This document shows, piece by piece, positions 24,305 to 32,499 of a stretch of DNA of 39,209 nucleotides. The notes under the pieces are model-generated. The model had not been told where the DNA came from. It did not search any database and saw only the letters and a program-made list of their open reading frames with translations. A program made the translations under genes and the position numbers. The stretch comes from Acidobacteriota bacterium. GTDB lineage: Bacteria; Actinomycetota; Actinomycetes; Actinomycetales; Microbacteriaceae. The stretch spans positions 1-39,209 of the forward strand of contig JABBOD010000026.1 of NCBI GenBank assembly GCA_019351995.1. Reading direction: 5' to 3'. Positions within the stretch are counted from its first letter, which is position 1, and each line of letters opens with the position of its first letter.

Positions 24305-25217
24305 GTGTCTGGTGATCGGGGGTGACGGCTTTCTCGGTTCGCGGGTGGCCGCTGCTCTGGTGGGTGCCGGGCACCGGGTTGCCTCGTTCGACCGCTACAG
24401 CCGCGGTGTCCCCGACGCGGGGCCGATCGAGCCGATTGTCGGGGAGTTCCTCGACACCGATGCGGTGAGAGCTGCCGTGCGCGGGCGGCAGCAGGTGTAC
24501 CACTTTCTTTCCAGCACGACGCCGGCCACGGCGGAGAACGATCCCCGGATCGATCTGGCCACGAACGTCCGCGGCGCCATCGAGCTGTTCGGGATCGCCG
24601 CCGACGAGGGGGTGGAGCGCGTCGCCTTCGCCTCCAGTGGCGGCGCGATCTATGGCGACCAGGCGGTGACTCCGATTTCGGAGGATGCCGTCCCGCATCC
24701 CCTGTCCCCGTATGCGATCGGCAAGCTCGCCATCGAGTCCTATCTGCGCTATTTCGAACGAACCCGTGGCTTGCGCTCCGTCTCTTTCCGCATCTCCAAC
24801 CCATACGGACCCAAGCAACGCGCCGCGAGCAAGCAGGGGGTCATCCCGATCTTCCTGCGGGCGATCGCGGCCGGCCGGCCGGTGACCGTGTTCGGCGATG
24901 GCTCAATGGTCCGCGACTACCTGTATGTCGACGACGCGGCAGCCATGGTTGCTGCGACGGCCAACCTGGAACCTCAGCACGACGTGTACAACATCGCCAG
25001 CGGCTCTGGCACCTCGCTCACGGAACTTGTCGAGCTCGCTCGCGACGTCACTGGGCGCGAGGTGGCCGTCGAATATCTGCCGCAACCGGCAACCTTCGTC
25101 ACCCGCTCGATCGTCGACCCCTCGCGCTTTCGCACTGAGTTCGGGATCGCTCCGCAGGTCGATCTCGTCACCGGCATGGGTTCGACCTGGGCCGCGATCG
25201 AGCAGGCAACACCATGA
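24297..25217 (+). CDS. NAD-dependent epimerase/dehydratase (UDP-sugar 4-epimerase-like)
   Basis: A 306-residue extended SDR. The N-terminal ECLVIGGDGFLGSRVAAAL is the NAD loop. FASSGGAIYGD carries the catalytic Ser, and SPYAIGKLAIESYL gives Tyr-xxx-Lys. SFRISNPYGPKQ and FGDGSMVRDYLYVDDAA are typical of GalE/WbpP-like UDP-hexose 4-epimerases. The first Gly motif is GGDGFLG rather than GGAGFIG. GTG 24297 overlaps the WsaF-like gene by 8 bases, and the stop overlaps the next GT2 as ATGA. Substrate is uncertain: UDP-Glc/Gal, UDP-GlcNAc/GalNAc, or a reductase role. Confidence 0.87.
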   Translation: MAECLVIGGDGFLGSRVAAALVGAGHRVASFDRYSRGVPDAGPIEPIVGEFLDTDAVRAAVRGRQQVYHFLSSTTPATAENDPRIDLATNVRGAIELFGIAADEGVERVAFASSGGAIYGDQAVTPISEDAVPHPLSPYAIGKLAIESYLRYFERTRGLRSVSFRISNPYGPKQRAASKQGVIPIFLRAIAAGRPVTVFGDGSMVRDYLYVDDAAAMVAATANLEPQHDVYNIASGSGTSLTELVELARDVTGREVAVEYLPQPATFVTRSIVDPSRFRTEFGIAPQVDLVTGMGSTWAAIEQATP

Positions 25218-26179
25218 CGCCTGTCGCACCCGACGGAGTGCCTCCCTCGGCGACCGTCTCGATCCTCACCTTCAACGGCGAGGCATATCTCGAGCGGATC
25301 ATCACGGCTCTCGAGGGGCAGGATTATGCGGGCTCGACCGAGATCCTCGTCGTCGATTCGGGATCGACCGACGGCACCTTGGGGATTCTGGCGCGGCATC
25401 CGCAGGTTCGAGTTCACAGCATTCCGAACAGTGAGTTCGGCCACGGTCGCACCCGCAACCTGGTCGCGCAGCTGGCGACCGGGGAACTCGTCGCCTACCT
25501 CACCCACGATGCGGTGCCGGTCGGCTCCGGATGGCTGTCAGCTCTGCTCGCGCCGATGATCGACGACGAGCGGATCGCGGCGGTCGTCGGGCGGCAGATC
25601 GCGCGGCCGGGTGCGCTCCCGATGCAAAAGTACGACATCGCCCGCACCTTCGCCTCGCTCGGCCCGGAGTTCGGCATCACGGTCACCTACGATCACGGGC
25701 AGCTGACCACAGCGAACGCCCTGGCCACTGCCGGGTTCTATTCCGATGTGAACTCGGCCGCTCGACGCTCGGTGCTCACCGGCCCGGTTCCGTATCGGGA
25801 GGTCTCCTACGCGGAGGACCAGTTGTTCGGCCGGGATGTGATCCGGGCGGGGCTCCGCAAGGCGTACGCCCCGCAGGCCCTGGTCGAGCACTCGAACGAC
25901 CTGACTGTTCGCGAACTGGGTGCGCGGATCCAGGAGGAGACCAGGGGGCTGCGGAACATCGGGACCGCGATCCCGCCGATGTCTCGCGGCCGGATGGTCA
26001 AGCAGATCGTGAGAGGGTGGATCGTCGACACGGTCGCGATCACCGCCGACCATGAGCTCGGCACCGGAGCTCGGTTTCGCGCCCTTGTCATCAATCCCGT
26101 CGTGCATGTGGTGAAGTGGTCGAACTACCGCACTGCAACGCTCCATCCGGCCCCGGCCCAGGACACGAATCCCTCATGA
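25214..26179 (+). CDS. GT2 family glycosyltransferase, rhamnosyltransferase-like
   Basis: A 321-residue GT2. It has ATVSILTFNGEAYL near residue 14, VVDSGSTDGTL, the FGHGRTRN motif common in bacterial rhamnosyltransferases, YLTHDAVPVG in place of a strict DxD, and DVNSAARRSVL with SYAEDQLFGRDVI further on. The C-terminal part is basic and helical without a clear membrane span. Its ATG overlaps the epimerase stop, and its own stop overlaps the aminotransferase start. Either dTDP-rhamnose or the dTDP-amino sugar made by the next two genes could be its donor. Confidence 0.87.
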   Translation: MTPVAPDGVPPSATVSILTFNGEAYLERIITALEGQDYAGSTEILVVDSGSTDGTLGILARHPQVRVHSIPNSEFGHGRTRNLVAQLATGELVAYLTHDAVPVGSGWLSALLAPMIDDERIAAVVGRQIARPGALPMQKYDIARTFASLGPEFGITVTYDHGQLTTANALATAGFYSDVNSAARRSVLTGPVPYREVSYAEDQLFGRDVIRAGLRKAYAPQALVEHSNDLTVRELGARIQEETRGLRNIGTAIPPMSRGRMVKQIVRGWIVDTVAITADHELGTGARFRALVINPVVHVVKWSNYRTATLHPAPAQDTNPS

Positions 26180-27288
26180 ACGAAGCAATCGTCCCCTTCA
26201 ACGATCTGTCGCGCACCCCGCCGGAACTCGCAGACGAGATCGCCGACGCCGTCGCCCGGGTGGTGGCCAGCGGCTGGTATGTGATGGGTCCGGAGCACGA
26301 TGCGTTCGAGACGGAGCTTGCGGCGTTCGTCGGCAGCGAGCACGCTGTCGCTCTCGGCAACGGAACCGACGCACTCGAACTCGCCCTCGCGGCGGTCGGA
26401 GTCACCGCGGGAGACCGCGTGATGACGGTGGCGAACGCGGGGGGCTACACCTCGGTGGCGGCACGACTGCTCGGCGCTGAGCCGGTCTACGCCGACATCT
26501 CGGCCGACACCCTGCAGCTCAGTGTTGAGACCGTGACGGCCGCGCTCGACGCTCTCCCGACCGCACCGCGGGCTCTCGTGGTGACGCACCTCTACGGGGC
26601 GATGGCGCCGGTCGCCGCCGTGGCCGAGGTGGCGCGCGCCCGTGGCATCGTCGTGATCGAGGATGTCGCCCAGGCGCTCGGCGCCCGAGCCGGCGGACGC
26701 GCGGCGGGCACCTTCGCCGACATCGCCACCACGAGCTTCTACCCGACGAAGAATCTGGGCGCCCTCGGCGATGGGGGAGCCGTGTTCACCTCCGACGCGG
26801 AGCTCGCCGCCACGGTGCGCTCCCTTCGCCAGTACGGCTGGACCTCGAAGTACCGGATCGGGCTCGCGCGCGGCCGCAACAGCCGCCTCGATGAGTTGCA
26901 GGCCGCCATCCTGCGAGTGAAACTGCCGCACCTCGACGCCATGAACGAGCGCCGCCGGGAAGTGCACGCGCGTTACGAGGCGGCATCGTCTGACGTTCTG
27001 CGCGTCGTCAACCACGGTTCTGAATCGTTCATCGGTCACCTCGCGGTCGCGGTCGCGGCCGACCGTGATACTGTGCGTGCGGCCTTCGACGCCGCGGGGG
27101 TGCGCACCGACGTGCACTACCCGATCCCCGACCACCGGCAGGACTGGCCTGGTCCGGTCTCCATCGAACTGCCGGCAACGGATGCCGCGTCGACCTCCGT
27201 CCTCTCGCTGCCGATATTCCCGGAGCTGACCGACGCCGAGGTGGACCGCGTCGTCGCGGTCATGGACGCGATCGCAGGCCGCGCATGA
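26176..27288 (+). CDS. fdtB: DegT/DnrJ/EryC1 sugar aminotransferase (FdtB-like)
   Basis: A 370-residue PLP enzyme of the sugar 3-/4-ketoaminotransferase family. It opens with VPFNDLSRTP. ALGNGTDALELAL is the PLP-phosphate region. VIEDVAQALGA carries the pyridine-binding Asp. SFYPTKNLGALGDGGA has the PLP Lys at residue 192. ATG 26176 overlaps the GT2 stop as ATGA; the longer frame is rejected. The fdtA-type isomerase gene follows with an ATGA overlap. In the known pathway, FdtA moves the keto group of dTDP-4-keto-6-deoxyglucose to C3 and FdtB aminates it to dTDP-3-amino-3,6-dideoxygalactose. The gluco (Qui3N) outcome is an alternative I cannot exclude. Confidence 0.85.
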   Translation: MNEAIVPFNDLSRTPPELADEIADAVARVVASGWYVMGPEHDAFETELAAFVGSEHAVALGNGTDALELALAAVGVTAGDRVMTVANAGGYTSVAARLLGAEPVYADISADTLQLSVETVTAALDALPTAPRALVVTHLYGAMAPVAAVAEVARARGIVVIEDVAQALGARAGGRAAGTFADIATTSFYPTKNLGALGDGGAVFTSDAELAATVRSLRQYGWTSKYRIGLARGRNSRLDELQAAILRVKLPHLDAMNERRREVHARYEAASSDVLRVVNHGSESFIGHLAVAVAADRDTVRAAFDAAGVRTDVHYPIPDHRQDWPGPVSIELPATDAASTSVLSLPIFPELTDAEVDRVVAVMDAIAGRA

Positions 27289-27707
27289 CGGACGATGCCG
27301 GTGGAGCCGGAGGGGCTCGGCTGATCGAGCTCCGCGAGATTGTCGCCGACAACGGAAGCCTCGTCGTCGGGGAGCTGCCGAGTACCCTTCCGTTCGTGGC
27401 GCGCCGATTCTTTGCGCTCTACGGGATTCCCGCCGGTGAGGCACGCGGAACACACGCCCACCGAGCATGCGAGCAGTTCCTGGTGTGCCTGCGTGGCTCG
27501 GTGACGGCCCTCATCGACGACGGGAGCACGAGCCGAGAGATCGTGCTCGATCGTCCGGACCTCGGGCTCTACATGCCGCCGCTGACGTGGGGCACCCAGC
27601 GTGACTACTCACCGGATGCCCTGCTTCTGGTTTTCGCCTCGCACGAGTACGAGGCCGCCGATTACATCGAGGACTACGAGGAGTTCCGGGCGCTCACTGC
27701 CGGCTGA
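27285..27707 (+). CDS. fdtA: dTDP-4-keto-6-deoxyhexose 3,4-ketoisomerase, FdtA/QdtA type
   Basis: A 140-residue small cupin of the WxcM-like/FdtA family. The active-site strand ARGTHAHRACEQFLVCLRGSV contains His57 and His59, the pair that works as acid/base in FdtA-like isomerases. The C-terminal part includes YMPPLTWGTQRDYSPDA and a final acidic DYIEDYEEF, as in the family. It is coupled to the aminotransferase upstream by ATGA. The two genes form a 3-amino-3,6-dideoxyhexose branch from the RmlB product. No hexapeptide-repeat N-acetyltransferase (FdtC) is adjacent. Confidence 0.88.
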   Translation: MTDDAGGAGGARLIELREIVADNGSLVVGELPSTLPFVARRFFALYGIPAGEARGTHAHRACEQFLVCLRGSVTALIDDGSTSREIVLDRPDLGLYMPPLTWGTQRDYSPDALLLVFASHEYEAADYIEDYEEFRALTAG

Positions 27708-27753
27708 GAGTCCTGCCCGGGCGCGAGGGCCGGGGCGCCGTCACCACCCGAGC

Positions 27754-27759
27754 TAAGCT
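27754..27759 (+). promoter_or_regulatory. Leaderless-type -10 (TAAGCT) for the second ABC exporter
   Basis: TAAGCT ends 7 bases before ATG 27767 in a 59-base gap after fdtA. No Shine-Dalgarno sequence stands out. The second transporter is thus likely to have its own promoter rather than only reading through from fdtA. Confidence 0.55.
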
Positions 27760-27766
27760 AGGGGTC

Positions 27767-29587
27767 ATGTTCGCCGCTGCCCGACTGGCGCTGGGGTACC
27801 TGACCACGCGACAGCGCGTCAGCTACTTCAGCCTCGTGATCGTCAGGGCACTCACGGGTTTCCTGGACGTTTTCGGCATATTCCTGGTCGGCTTCATTGC
27901 CAGTGTCGGTGCGTCTCAGTTGAGTTCGAGCGGCAAGTCGGGGTCGTCGACCAAGATTCTTGGGTTCACACTTCCCGTGTTGTCGCAAACCGACCTGATG
28001 CTTCTGATCGGGTTCGTTCTCGTCGTCTTCGTCGGCAAGGCGTTTCTCGCAATCATGCTGACCCGAGCCATGACGTCCTTCCTGGCGCGCATCGAGACCA
28101 AGAATGCGATCGACATCTCGGAGCTCGTGCTTCGGGGCTCGCTCGACGACATGAAGCAATACTCCAAGGCTCAGTTCCAGTACGCGGTGACCAGCTCGAC
28201 GAGCGCCCTCTTCACGGGCATCCTGAACAACGTCGCCACCCTGTTCAGCGAGGGCTTCCTGCTCGTCGTCGTTGTCGCCGGCTTCTTCGTCGTGAACCCG
28301 ATTGCTGCGCTGTTCGCGTTGGGCTACTTCACCGTGGTGATCGTGGCCATCCAGTTCTTCATCGGCGCGAGTGTGCGCCGGGCCGGCCGCGAGTCAGCCT
28401 CCGGCAGCGTCGATACGACGAACGCGATCAGCGACGCCATCGACTCGTTCCGCGAGATTTCGGTGCTCGCGAAGCAGGACCTGTTTCTCGAGCGACTCAC
28501 CGAATCGCGCGGACGTCTCTCTCGCAGCGCCGCCACCTTCGCCTTCCTGGGCGGGATGCCGCGCTACGTGGTCGAGACCTCCCTGATTCTGGGAGTGGTG
28601 CTGTTCGTGGGTCAGCAGTTCCTCTTCGGCACCCTGTCGTCCGGCATCGTGACCGTCGGGGTCTTCCTGACGGGTGGAGTTCGCATCATGGCGTCGCTCC
28701 TCCCGCTTCAGGGCGCCGTCACCATGATCGGTCAGAACTATCAGCAGAGCGCGATCGCCGCCGAACTGCTCAATCGTCAGCGCGTGCTCGCGCTCGCGGC
28801 TCGCACGGCGGCCCCGTCTCCCGCAGCGGAGGTGCCGCGAGACCGACCGCTCGGGGTGGAAGTGCATGGCGTCTCGTTCAGCTATCCCGGCGACGATGCT
28901 GACACGCTGAGAGACATCACCCTGAGCGTGAAGGCGGGGAGCTATGTCGCCATCATCGGGCCGTCTGGTGCCGGCAAGACCACTCTCGTCGACCTGATTC
29001 TCGGCCTGATTGCGCCTGATTCGGGAACCGTGCGGATCGGCGGCATCGAGCCGGTGGCCCTGCGCGCCGTTGCTCCGGGACTGGTCTCCTATGTCTCCCA
29101 GAAGCCTGGCCTGGTTTCGGGGTCGATCGCGGAGAACGTCGCGCTCGGGGTGCACCCGGATCTGATCGACCACGAACTCGTCAACGCGTCGTTGAAATCG
29201 GCGTATTTGAGTGACTTCGTCGCGACCCTTCCTGAGGGCTCCGCCTCCTCGGTGGGCAAGCAGGCTGATTCGCTGAGCGGTGGCCAAATCCAACGGATCG
29301 GCCTGGCCCGTGCGCTATACGCGCAGCCGCGTTTCCTGATCCTCGACGAGGCGACCAGCGGGCTCGACGCAGGCTCGGAGGCGTACATCGCCGAGAGCCT
29401 CAAGCAACTCCACGGATCTGTGACTGTCGTGGTGATCGCGCACCGACTCTCCACGGTGCAGCACGCCGATCTCGTCCACGTGGTGCAAGAGGGCAGGGTC
29501 ACGGCGTCGGGGAGCTTCGCATCTCTGCGCCAGACCGTTCCCATGGTGGCCGATTACGTGAAGCTGATGTCGTTCGACGACGTCTGA
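27767..29587 (+). CDS. ABC exporter, fused permease-ATPase, PglK/MsbA-like (copy 2)
   Basis: A 606-residue half-transporter with the same architecture as the protein at 18571-20397. The N-terminal membrane domain has about six hydrophobic segments. The ATPase domain has Walker A GPSGAGKTT near residue 398, Q-loop SYVSQKPG, signature LSGGQIQR near 502, Walker B FLILDEATSGLD and H-loop AHRLST. Long stretches are identical or nearly so in both copies, for instance GMPRYVVET and GVFLTGGVRIMASLLPLQ. The first extracellular loop differs (Ser/Gly-rich here). Likely a second lipid-linked glycan flippase. Whether the two work as homodimers on different cargo or as a heterodimer is open. Confidence 0.9.
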   Translation: MFAAARLALGYLTTRQRVSYFSLVIVRALTGFLDVFGIFLVGFIASVGASQLSSSGKSGSSTKILGFTLPVLSQTDLMLLIGFVLVVFVGKAFLAIMLTRAMTSFLARIETKNAIDISELVLRGSLDDMKQYSKAQFQYAVTSSTSALFTGILNNVATLFSEGFLLVVVVAGFFVVNPIAALFALGYFTVVIVAIQFFIGASVRRAGRESASGSVDTTNAISDAIDSFREISVLAKQDLFLERLTESRGRLSRSAATFAFLGGMPRYVVETSLILGVVLFVGQQFLFGTLSSGIVTVGVFLTGGVRIMASLLPLQGAVTMIGQNYQQSAIAAELLNRQRVLALAARTAAPSPAAEVPRDRPLGVEVHGVSFSYPGDDADTLRDITLSVKAGSYVAIIGPSGAGKTTLVDLILGLIAPDSGTVRIGGIEPVALRAVAPGLVSYVSQKPGLVSGSIAENVALGVHPDLIDHELVNASLKSAYLSDFVATLPEGSASSVGKQADSLSGGQIQRIGLARALYAQPRFLILDEATSGLDAGSEAYIAESLKQLHGSVTVVVIAHRLSTVQHADLVHVVQEGRVTASGSFASLRQTVPMVADYVKLMSFDDV

Positions 29588-29607
29588 GACCGACGGAGCC
29601 CGAGTGG

Positions 29608-29613
29608 TAGGTT
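29608..29613 (+). promoter_or_regulatory. Possible -10 (TAGGTT) for the unknown two-gene unit
   Basis: TAGGTT lies 20 bases after the ABC exporter stop. Transcription from about 29620 would give a leader of roughly 63 bases ending in AGGAGG (29673-29678), 4 bases before ATG 29683. I do not see a convincing -35. If real, this pair is expressed from a leadered mRNA, unlike its leaderless neighbours. Confidence 0.35.
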
Positions 29614-29682
29614 GGCCAGGTCGCAACTCAGTCGCGGGTCCAGGGAGCGCCCCCAGCCGGACCGCCTGAATCAGGAGGACTC

Positions 29683-30627
29683 ATGCCGGATCTCGTCCCG
29701 GACTACGACCCACTCTTCTTCCGTCCGTGCATCTTCCCGATTCTTGGCGAGTTGTCGTATGGCACCTCGATCACGATCAACAACGGCTTGGTGGGGAGCA
29801 AGTACTCCACTGATTTCGACCTCTCCATCTCCTTCCTTTCCGGCGAGGGCAAGGTGGTGGGGTCAACCGAGAACCTGGGCGTCCTCGCGCCTGGTGCGAT
29901 CCGCAAGATCGACACCCGTGACGTCCTCAAAGACCTCGGCATCACCCCCACGGGAAACATGATGGGGGTCGCGCACCTTGTCCCCACCCGCTATCGCGGC
30001 GAGAAGCTCGTCAGTGTCGACCGCGGCGACATCATGGCCAACGTCTCGTCCTCAGACGATTTCATCGAGTTCCGCCAGGAGCCGAAGGGCGTCATCACCG
30101 GGGTGGCGTACCAGATGGGCCCGCAGAACGACTTCCGGTTCAGCAAGACCCGAACGACGCTCCTGCAGGCTCCGAAGGCGATCGTCAGCCCCACGGTCGA
30201 CACCCTTTTCACGCTCATCAACGCGAGCACCAGCTTCGACTACACCGACCTGGCGACCATGGAGTACTGGCTGATCGATGCCAAGGGCACGAAGATCGCC
30301 CGCGGTCGAATCGAGATCCCCGCCTGGACCTTCCGTTTCATCAGTGTTCGACAACTGCTCATCGACCATGGGCTGCTCGACGACTTCATCGCAACCGGTG
30401 GCCTCGGAATGATTCTGGGCCTGTCGCGTGATGCCGGTCTGGTTCCGATCTCGATGACACGCAACTTGGAGTCGGGTGCGATCGCGTGCGACCACACTCT
30501 TCCGCCGATGTATTACTTCACCACGTGGGGCGGCCAGAAGCGCCTCGACACCAATATGGCCTTGCACCAGGTCGTATTCGAAGACCTGGCTGACGCCGTC
30601 GAAGGAGTTCCGCTTGTCCGCGCTTAG
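29683..30627 (+). CDS. Unrecognised protein A with two beta-rich repeats (glycan-locus associated)
   Basis: I do not recognise this 314-residue family. There is no signal peptide, membrane helix or GT motif. Two segments look like copies of one beta-sandwich-like unit, at about residues 30-90 and 175-240. Each has an Asn-containing first strand, a strand-turn hairpin of the type SISFLSGEGKVVGS or EYWLIDAKGTKIARG, then a strand ending in an Ile-Asp or Ile-Ser-Val step into a short helix (DTRDVLKDLG, SVRQLLIDHG). The C-terminal region has ACDHTLPPMYYFTTWGG. The gene starts at ATG 29683 with AGGAGG at ideal distance and overlaps the next gene by 14 bases. The unit shape distantly recalls small carbohydrate-binding beta-sandwiches such as the sensory-rhodopsin-transducer fold, but this is only an impression. 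Confidence 0.8.
   Translation: MPDLVPDYDPLFFRPCIFPILGELSYGTSITINNGLVGSKYSTDFDLSISFLSGEGKVVGSTENLGVLAPGAIRKIDTRDVLKDLGITPTGNMMGVAHLVPTRYRGEKLVSVDRGDIMANVSSSDDFIEFRQEPKGVITGVAYQMGPQNDFRFSKTRTTLLQAPKAIVSPTVDTLFTLINASTSFDYTDLATMEYWLIDAKGTKIARGRIEIPAWTFRFISVRQLLIDHGLLDDFIATGGLGMILGLSRDAGLVPISMTRNLESGAIACDHTLPPMYYFTTWGGQKRLDTNMALHQVVFEDLADAVEGVPLVRA
30602..30607 (+). promoter_or_regulatory. Ribosome binding site fixing a TTG start
   Basis: AAGGAG (30602-30607) sits 6 bases before TTG 30614, inside the end of the upstream gene. No ATG or GTG lies at a suitable distance, and the similarity to protein A begins soon after this TTG. TTG is therefore the most likely start. Confidence 0.6.
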
Positions 30628-31471
30628 CACTCTGGCCAAGAACGGCGTCGCCCAGCGCGCATACGGAGCGGTCCTGTCGTCGGGATTCGTTCCTCGACGT
30701 GCGTTCGCGCACTATTTCATGAACAGGGATGGCCTGCGCAGCCGCGTGCACCTCCAGAACTTCTATTCCACGTTCTTCCCGCTATCTCTGACCGAGGCGA
30801 CCGCGCGGGTATGGCTCTGCGATGAGTCCGGCAAGGTCATCGCGAAGAAATCGTTCACGGTGCCGCCATTCGGCCAGTTATACCTGGGCATCGAGGACAT
30901 CGTCGGTTTCGACCTGCAGGTGGAGGGAATGGTCTTCATCGACTTCCAGCCGCCCGCGGTCATCCGCAAGCAACTCAAGACCATTCCCAACCTTCAGCAG
31001 CTCACCGTGCAGACGCCGTTCTGGGTCTCCTACCGCGATGAGCACGACAATTACATGTACGTGCACTCGATCGAGTCGTATCGCGGCAAGGTCTGGGGAG
31101 CCGTGTGGCCGCTGACCAGGATCATGGCCCATGCGGCACCGGAGCGCGCAGCATGGCAGTCGTGGCGACTGCTCGACGTCGAGCTGTTGGACGAGCTGCA
31201 GGTCGTGGCGATGAACCACTCGCATGCGCCAGGAACCACGACCGTCAGCGTCATCGATGATGCGGGTGCGACCCTCTGGTCACAGCAGATCACCCTGGGG
31301 CCACGCGCCTCGGCGCGGCTGATCGTGCCCGAATCGGATATCACGACCTGGAAGGCCAAGAAGAATCCGGGGAGCGTTCGTGTCGCGCTCGACCCGTTGC
31401 TCACGGGCAACGGCAAGCCGTACGTGATCATGCGTTACGGCGGAGGTCCGCTCAGCCTTCACCACGGCTGA
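30614..31471 (+). CDS. Unrecognised protein B, probable relative of protein A
   Basis: A 285-residue protein with the same repeat logic as its upstream neighbour, starting at TTG 30614. Unit 1 (about residues 45-110) contains ARVWLCDESGKVIAKKSFTVPPFGQLYLGIEDI. Unit 2 (about 193-262) contains TVSVIDDAGATLWSQQITLGPRASARLIVPESDI. Each is a strand, an Asp/Gly hairpin turn, a strand, and a closing Ile/Val-x-Asp step. Between them lies an aromatic- and His-rich stretch with SYRDEHDNYMYVHSIESYRG and MAHAAPERAAWQSW. The end is His-His-Gly. There is no signal sequence or membrane helix. The 14-base overlap with gene A implies joint production, perhaps as a complex. Function is unknown. It ends 2 bases from a convergent glycosyltransferase. 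Confidence 0.78.
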   Translation: MSALSTLAKNGVAQRAYGAVLSSGFVPRRAFAHYFMNRDGLRSRVHLQNFYSTFFPLSLTEATARVWLCDESGKVIAKKSFTVPPFGQLYLGIEDIVGFDLQVEGMVFIDFQPPAVIRKQLKTIPNLQQLTVQTPFWVSYRDEHDNYMYVHSIESYRGKVWGAVWPLTRIMAHAAPERAAWQSWRLLDVELLDELQVVAMNHSHAPGTTTVSVIDDAGATLWSQQITLGPRASARLIVPESDITTWKAKKNPGSVRVALDPLLTGNGKPYVIMRYGGGPLSLHHG

Positions 31472-31473
31472 GG

Positions 31474-32496
31474 TCAGCGCGAGTCCACCTTCACCGCGTT
31501 GCCTGTCGCGATCGAAACGCGGTCCAGCGCGAACTTGCGGAATCGGCTGACGAGGCCGCGGATGCCGTTGCCGCGATGCTGGACCGCCGAGGGGGGGATC
31601 GCGGCGGCCACGACCGCGTCGGCCCGCGCGAGCCTGGCCGCGTATGGGCGATAAACCGCCTCGCGGAGGCCGTGTGACATTCGCGCCCCGTAGACCAGTT
31701 GGCTGCTGACATACCAGCGCTTGACGCGGCGCAGGCCATGAAAATGGAAGAACACCAGCGCGTCGCGCCGATCGCCATCTGACACGGTCACCGAGTCGGC
31801 CGACGTCATGACCGCGACCTTCGCGGTGTTCCAGGGGGCCAGGTTGAAGCCGAGCGATGGAAGGACGACGACACCCTCGAAGCGGTCGGGAAACGCGTTG
31901 AGGTAACCCTGGTCGGCGTAGCGGCCGGCATCCGGTTTGTCCGAGCACCAGGCCAATGTGCTGTCGCCCCACCACCTAGCGCAGGCCCAGCCGGGCTCAT
32001 CGCAGCGGATGCCGACCCAGCCCACGTTGTAGCGCCCGTATTTGGCCAGCGTTTTCTGCGTCCGAGGGGGGTACTTGTGCTCGATGATCCCGACCGAGCC
32101 GGTGCCGAGCGCATCGAGCACACGAGAGGGGTCGTCGAAGAAATAGAGGTCGGCGTCGAGGTAGATGACCACCGTCTCCGGGTCGGACTGGCGTGCCATG
32201 ACCCACTTCATCAGAAGGGGCGTGGCGGTGAAGTAGTACTCCATCCGTGAGCGCTGGGTTTTCAGTGGCAGCAGGGTGGGCTCGGCCGCCTCGATGTCCG
32301 CGATCGTGAGCGTCATCACGTGGGGAAGCGCTGCATCATCGAGGTACTGTTTGGCCGCGTCATCCAGGGTGAGGATCCAGATCGGCGCCTCGTCACCGTG
32401 GCGGCGCAGCGAATCGATCAGGGTCAGGCCGCGCGACAGGTAGCCGCTGTCAAAATACGTCGCGTAAGCACGCGGAGCGGGGGAGGGGGCTGTCAC
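31474..32496 (-). CDS. DxD glycosyltransferase (GT8-like nucleotide-sugar transferase)
   Basis: A 340-residue cytoplasmic GT-A-like protein. It starts with AYATYFDSGYLSRGLTLIDSL, a typical donor-side opening. VIYLDADLYFF gives the metal-binding DxD at residues 114-116. YADQGYLNAFPDRF and FFHFHGLRRVKRWY follow, the latter resembling the C-terminal metal-binding His segment of GT8-type retaining enzymes. The start is GTG 32496, just 3 bases after the 6-dehydrogenase stop. These two minus-strand genes form one unit, which suggests a uronic acid or related donor (inference). The stop lies 2 bases from that of the opposing unknown gene. Confidence 0.8.
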   Translation of the reverse strand: MTAPSPAPRAYATYFDSGYLSRGLTLIDSLRRHGDEAPIWILTLDDAAKQYLDDAALPHVMTLTIADIEAAEPTLLPLKTQRSRMEYYFTATPLLMKWVMARQSDPETVVIYLDADLYFFDDPSRVLDALGTGSVGIIEHKYPPRTQKTLAKYGRYNVGWVGIRCDEPGWACARWWGDSTLAWCSDKPDAGRYADQGYLNAFPDRFEGVVVLPSLGFNLAPWNTAKVAVMTSADSVTVSDGDRRDALVFFHFHGLRRVKRWYVSSQLVYGARMSHGLREAVYRPYAARLARADAVVAAAIPPSAVQHRGNGIRGLVSRFRKFALDRVSIATGNAVKVDSR

Positions 32497-32499
32497 GGA

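Noticed and set aside
31465..31480. Short GCTG/CAGC hairpin between the convergent genes ending at 31471 and 31474
   Set aside because: The stem is only 4 bp with a 4-base loop and no T-tract, too weak to call a terminator.
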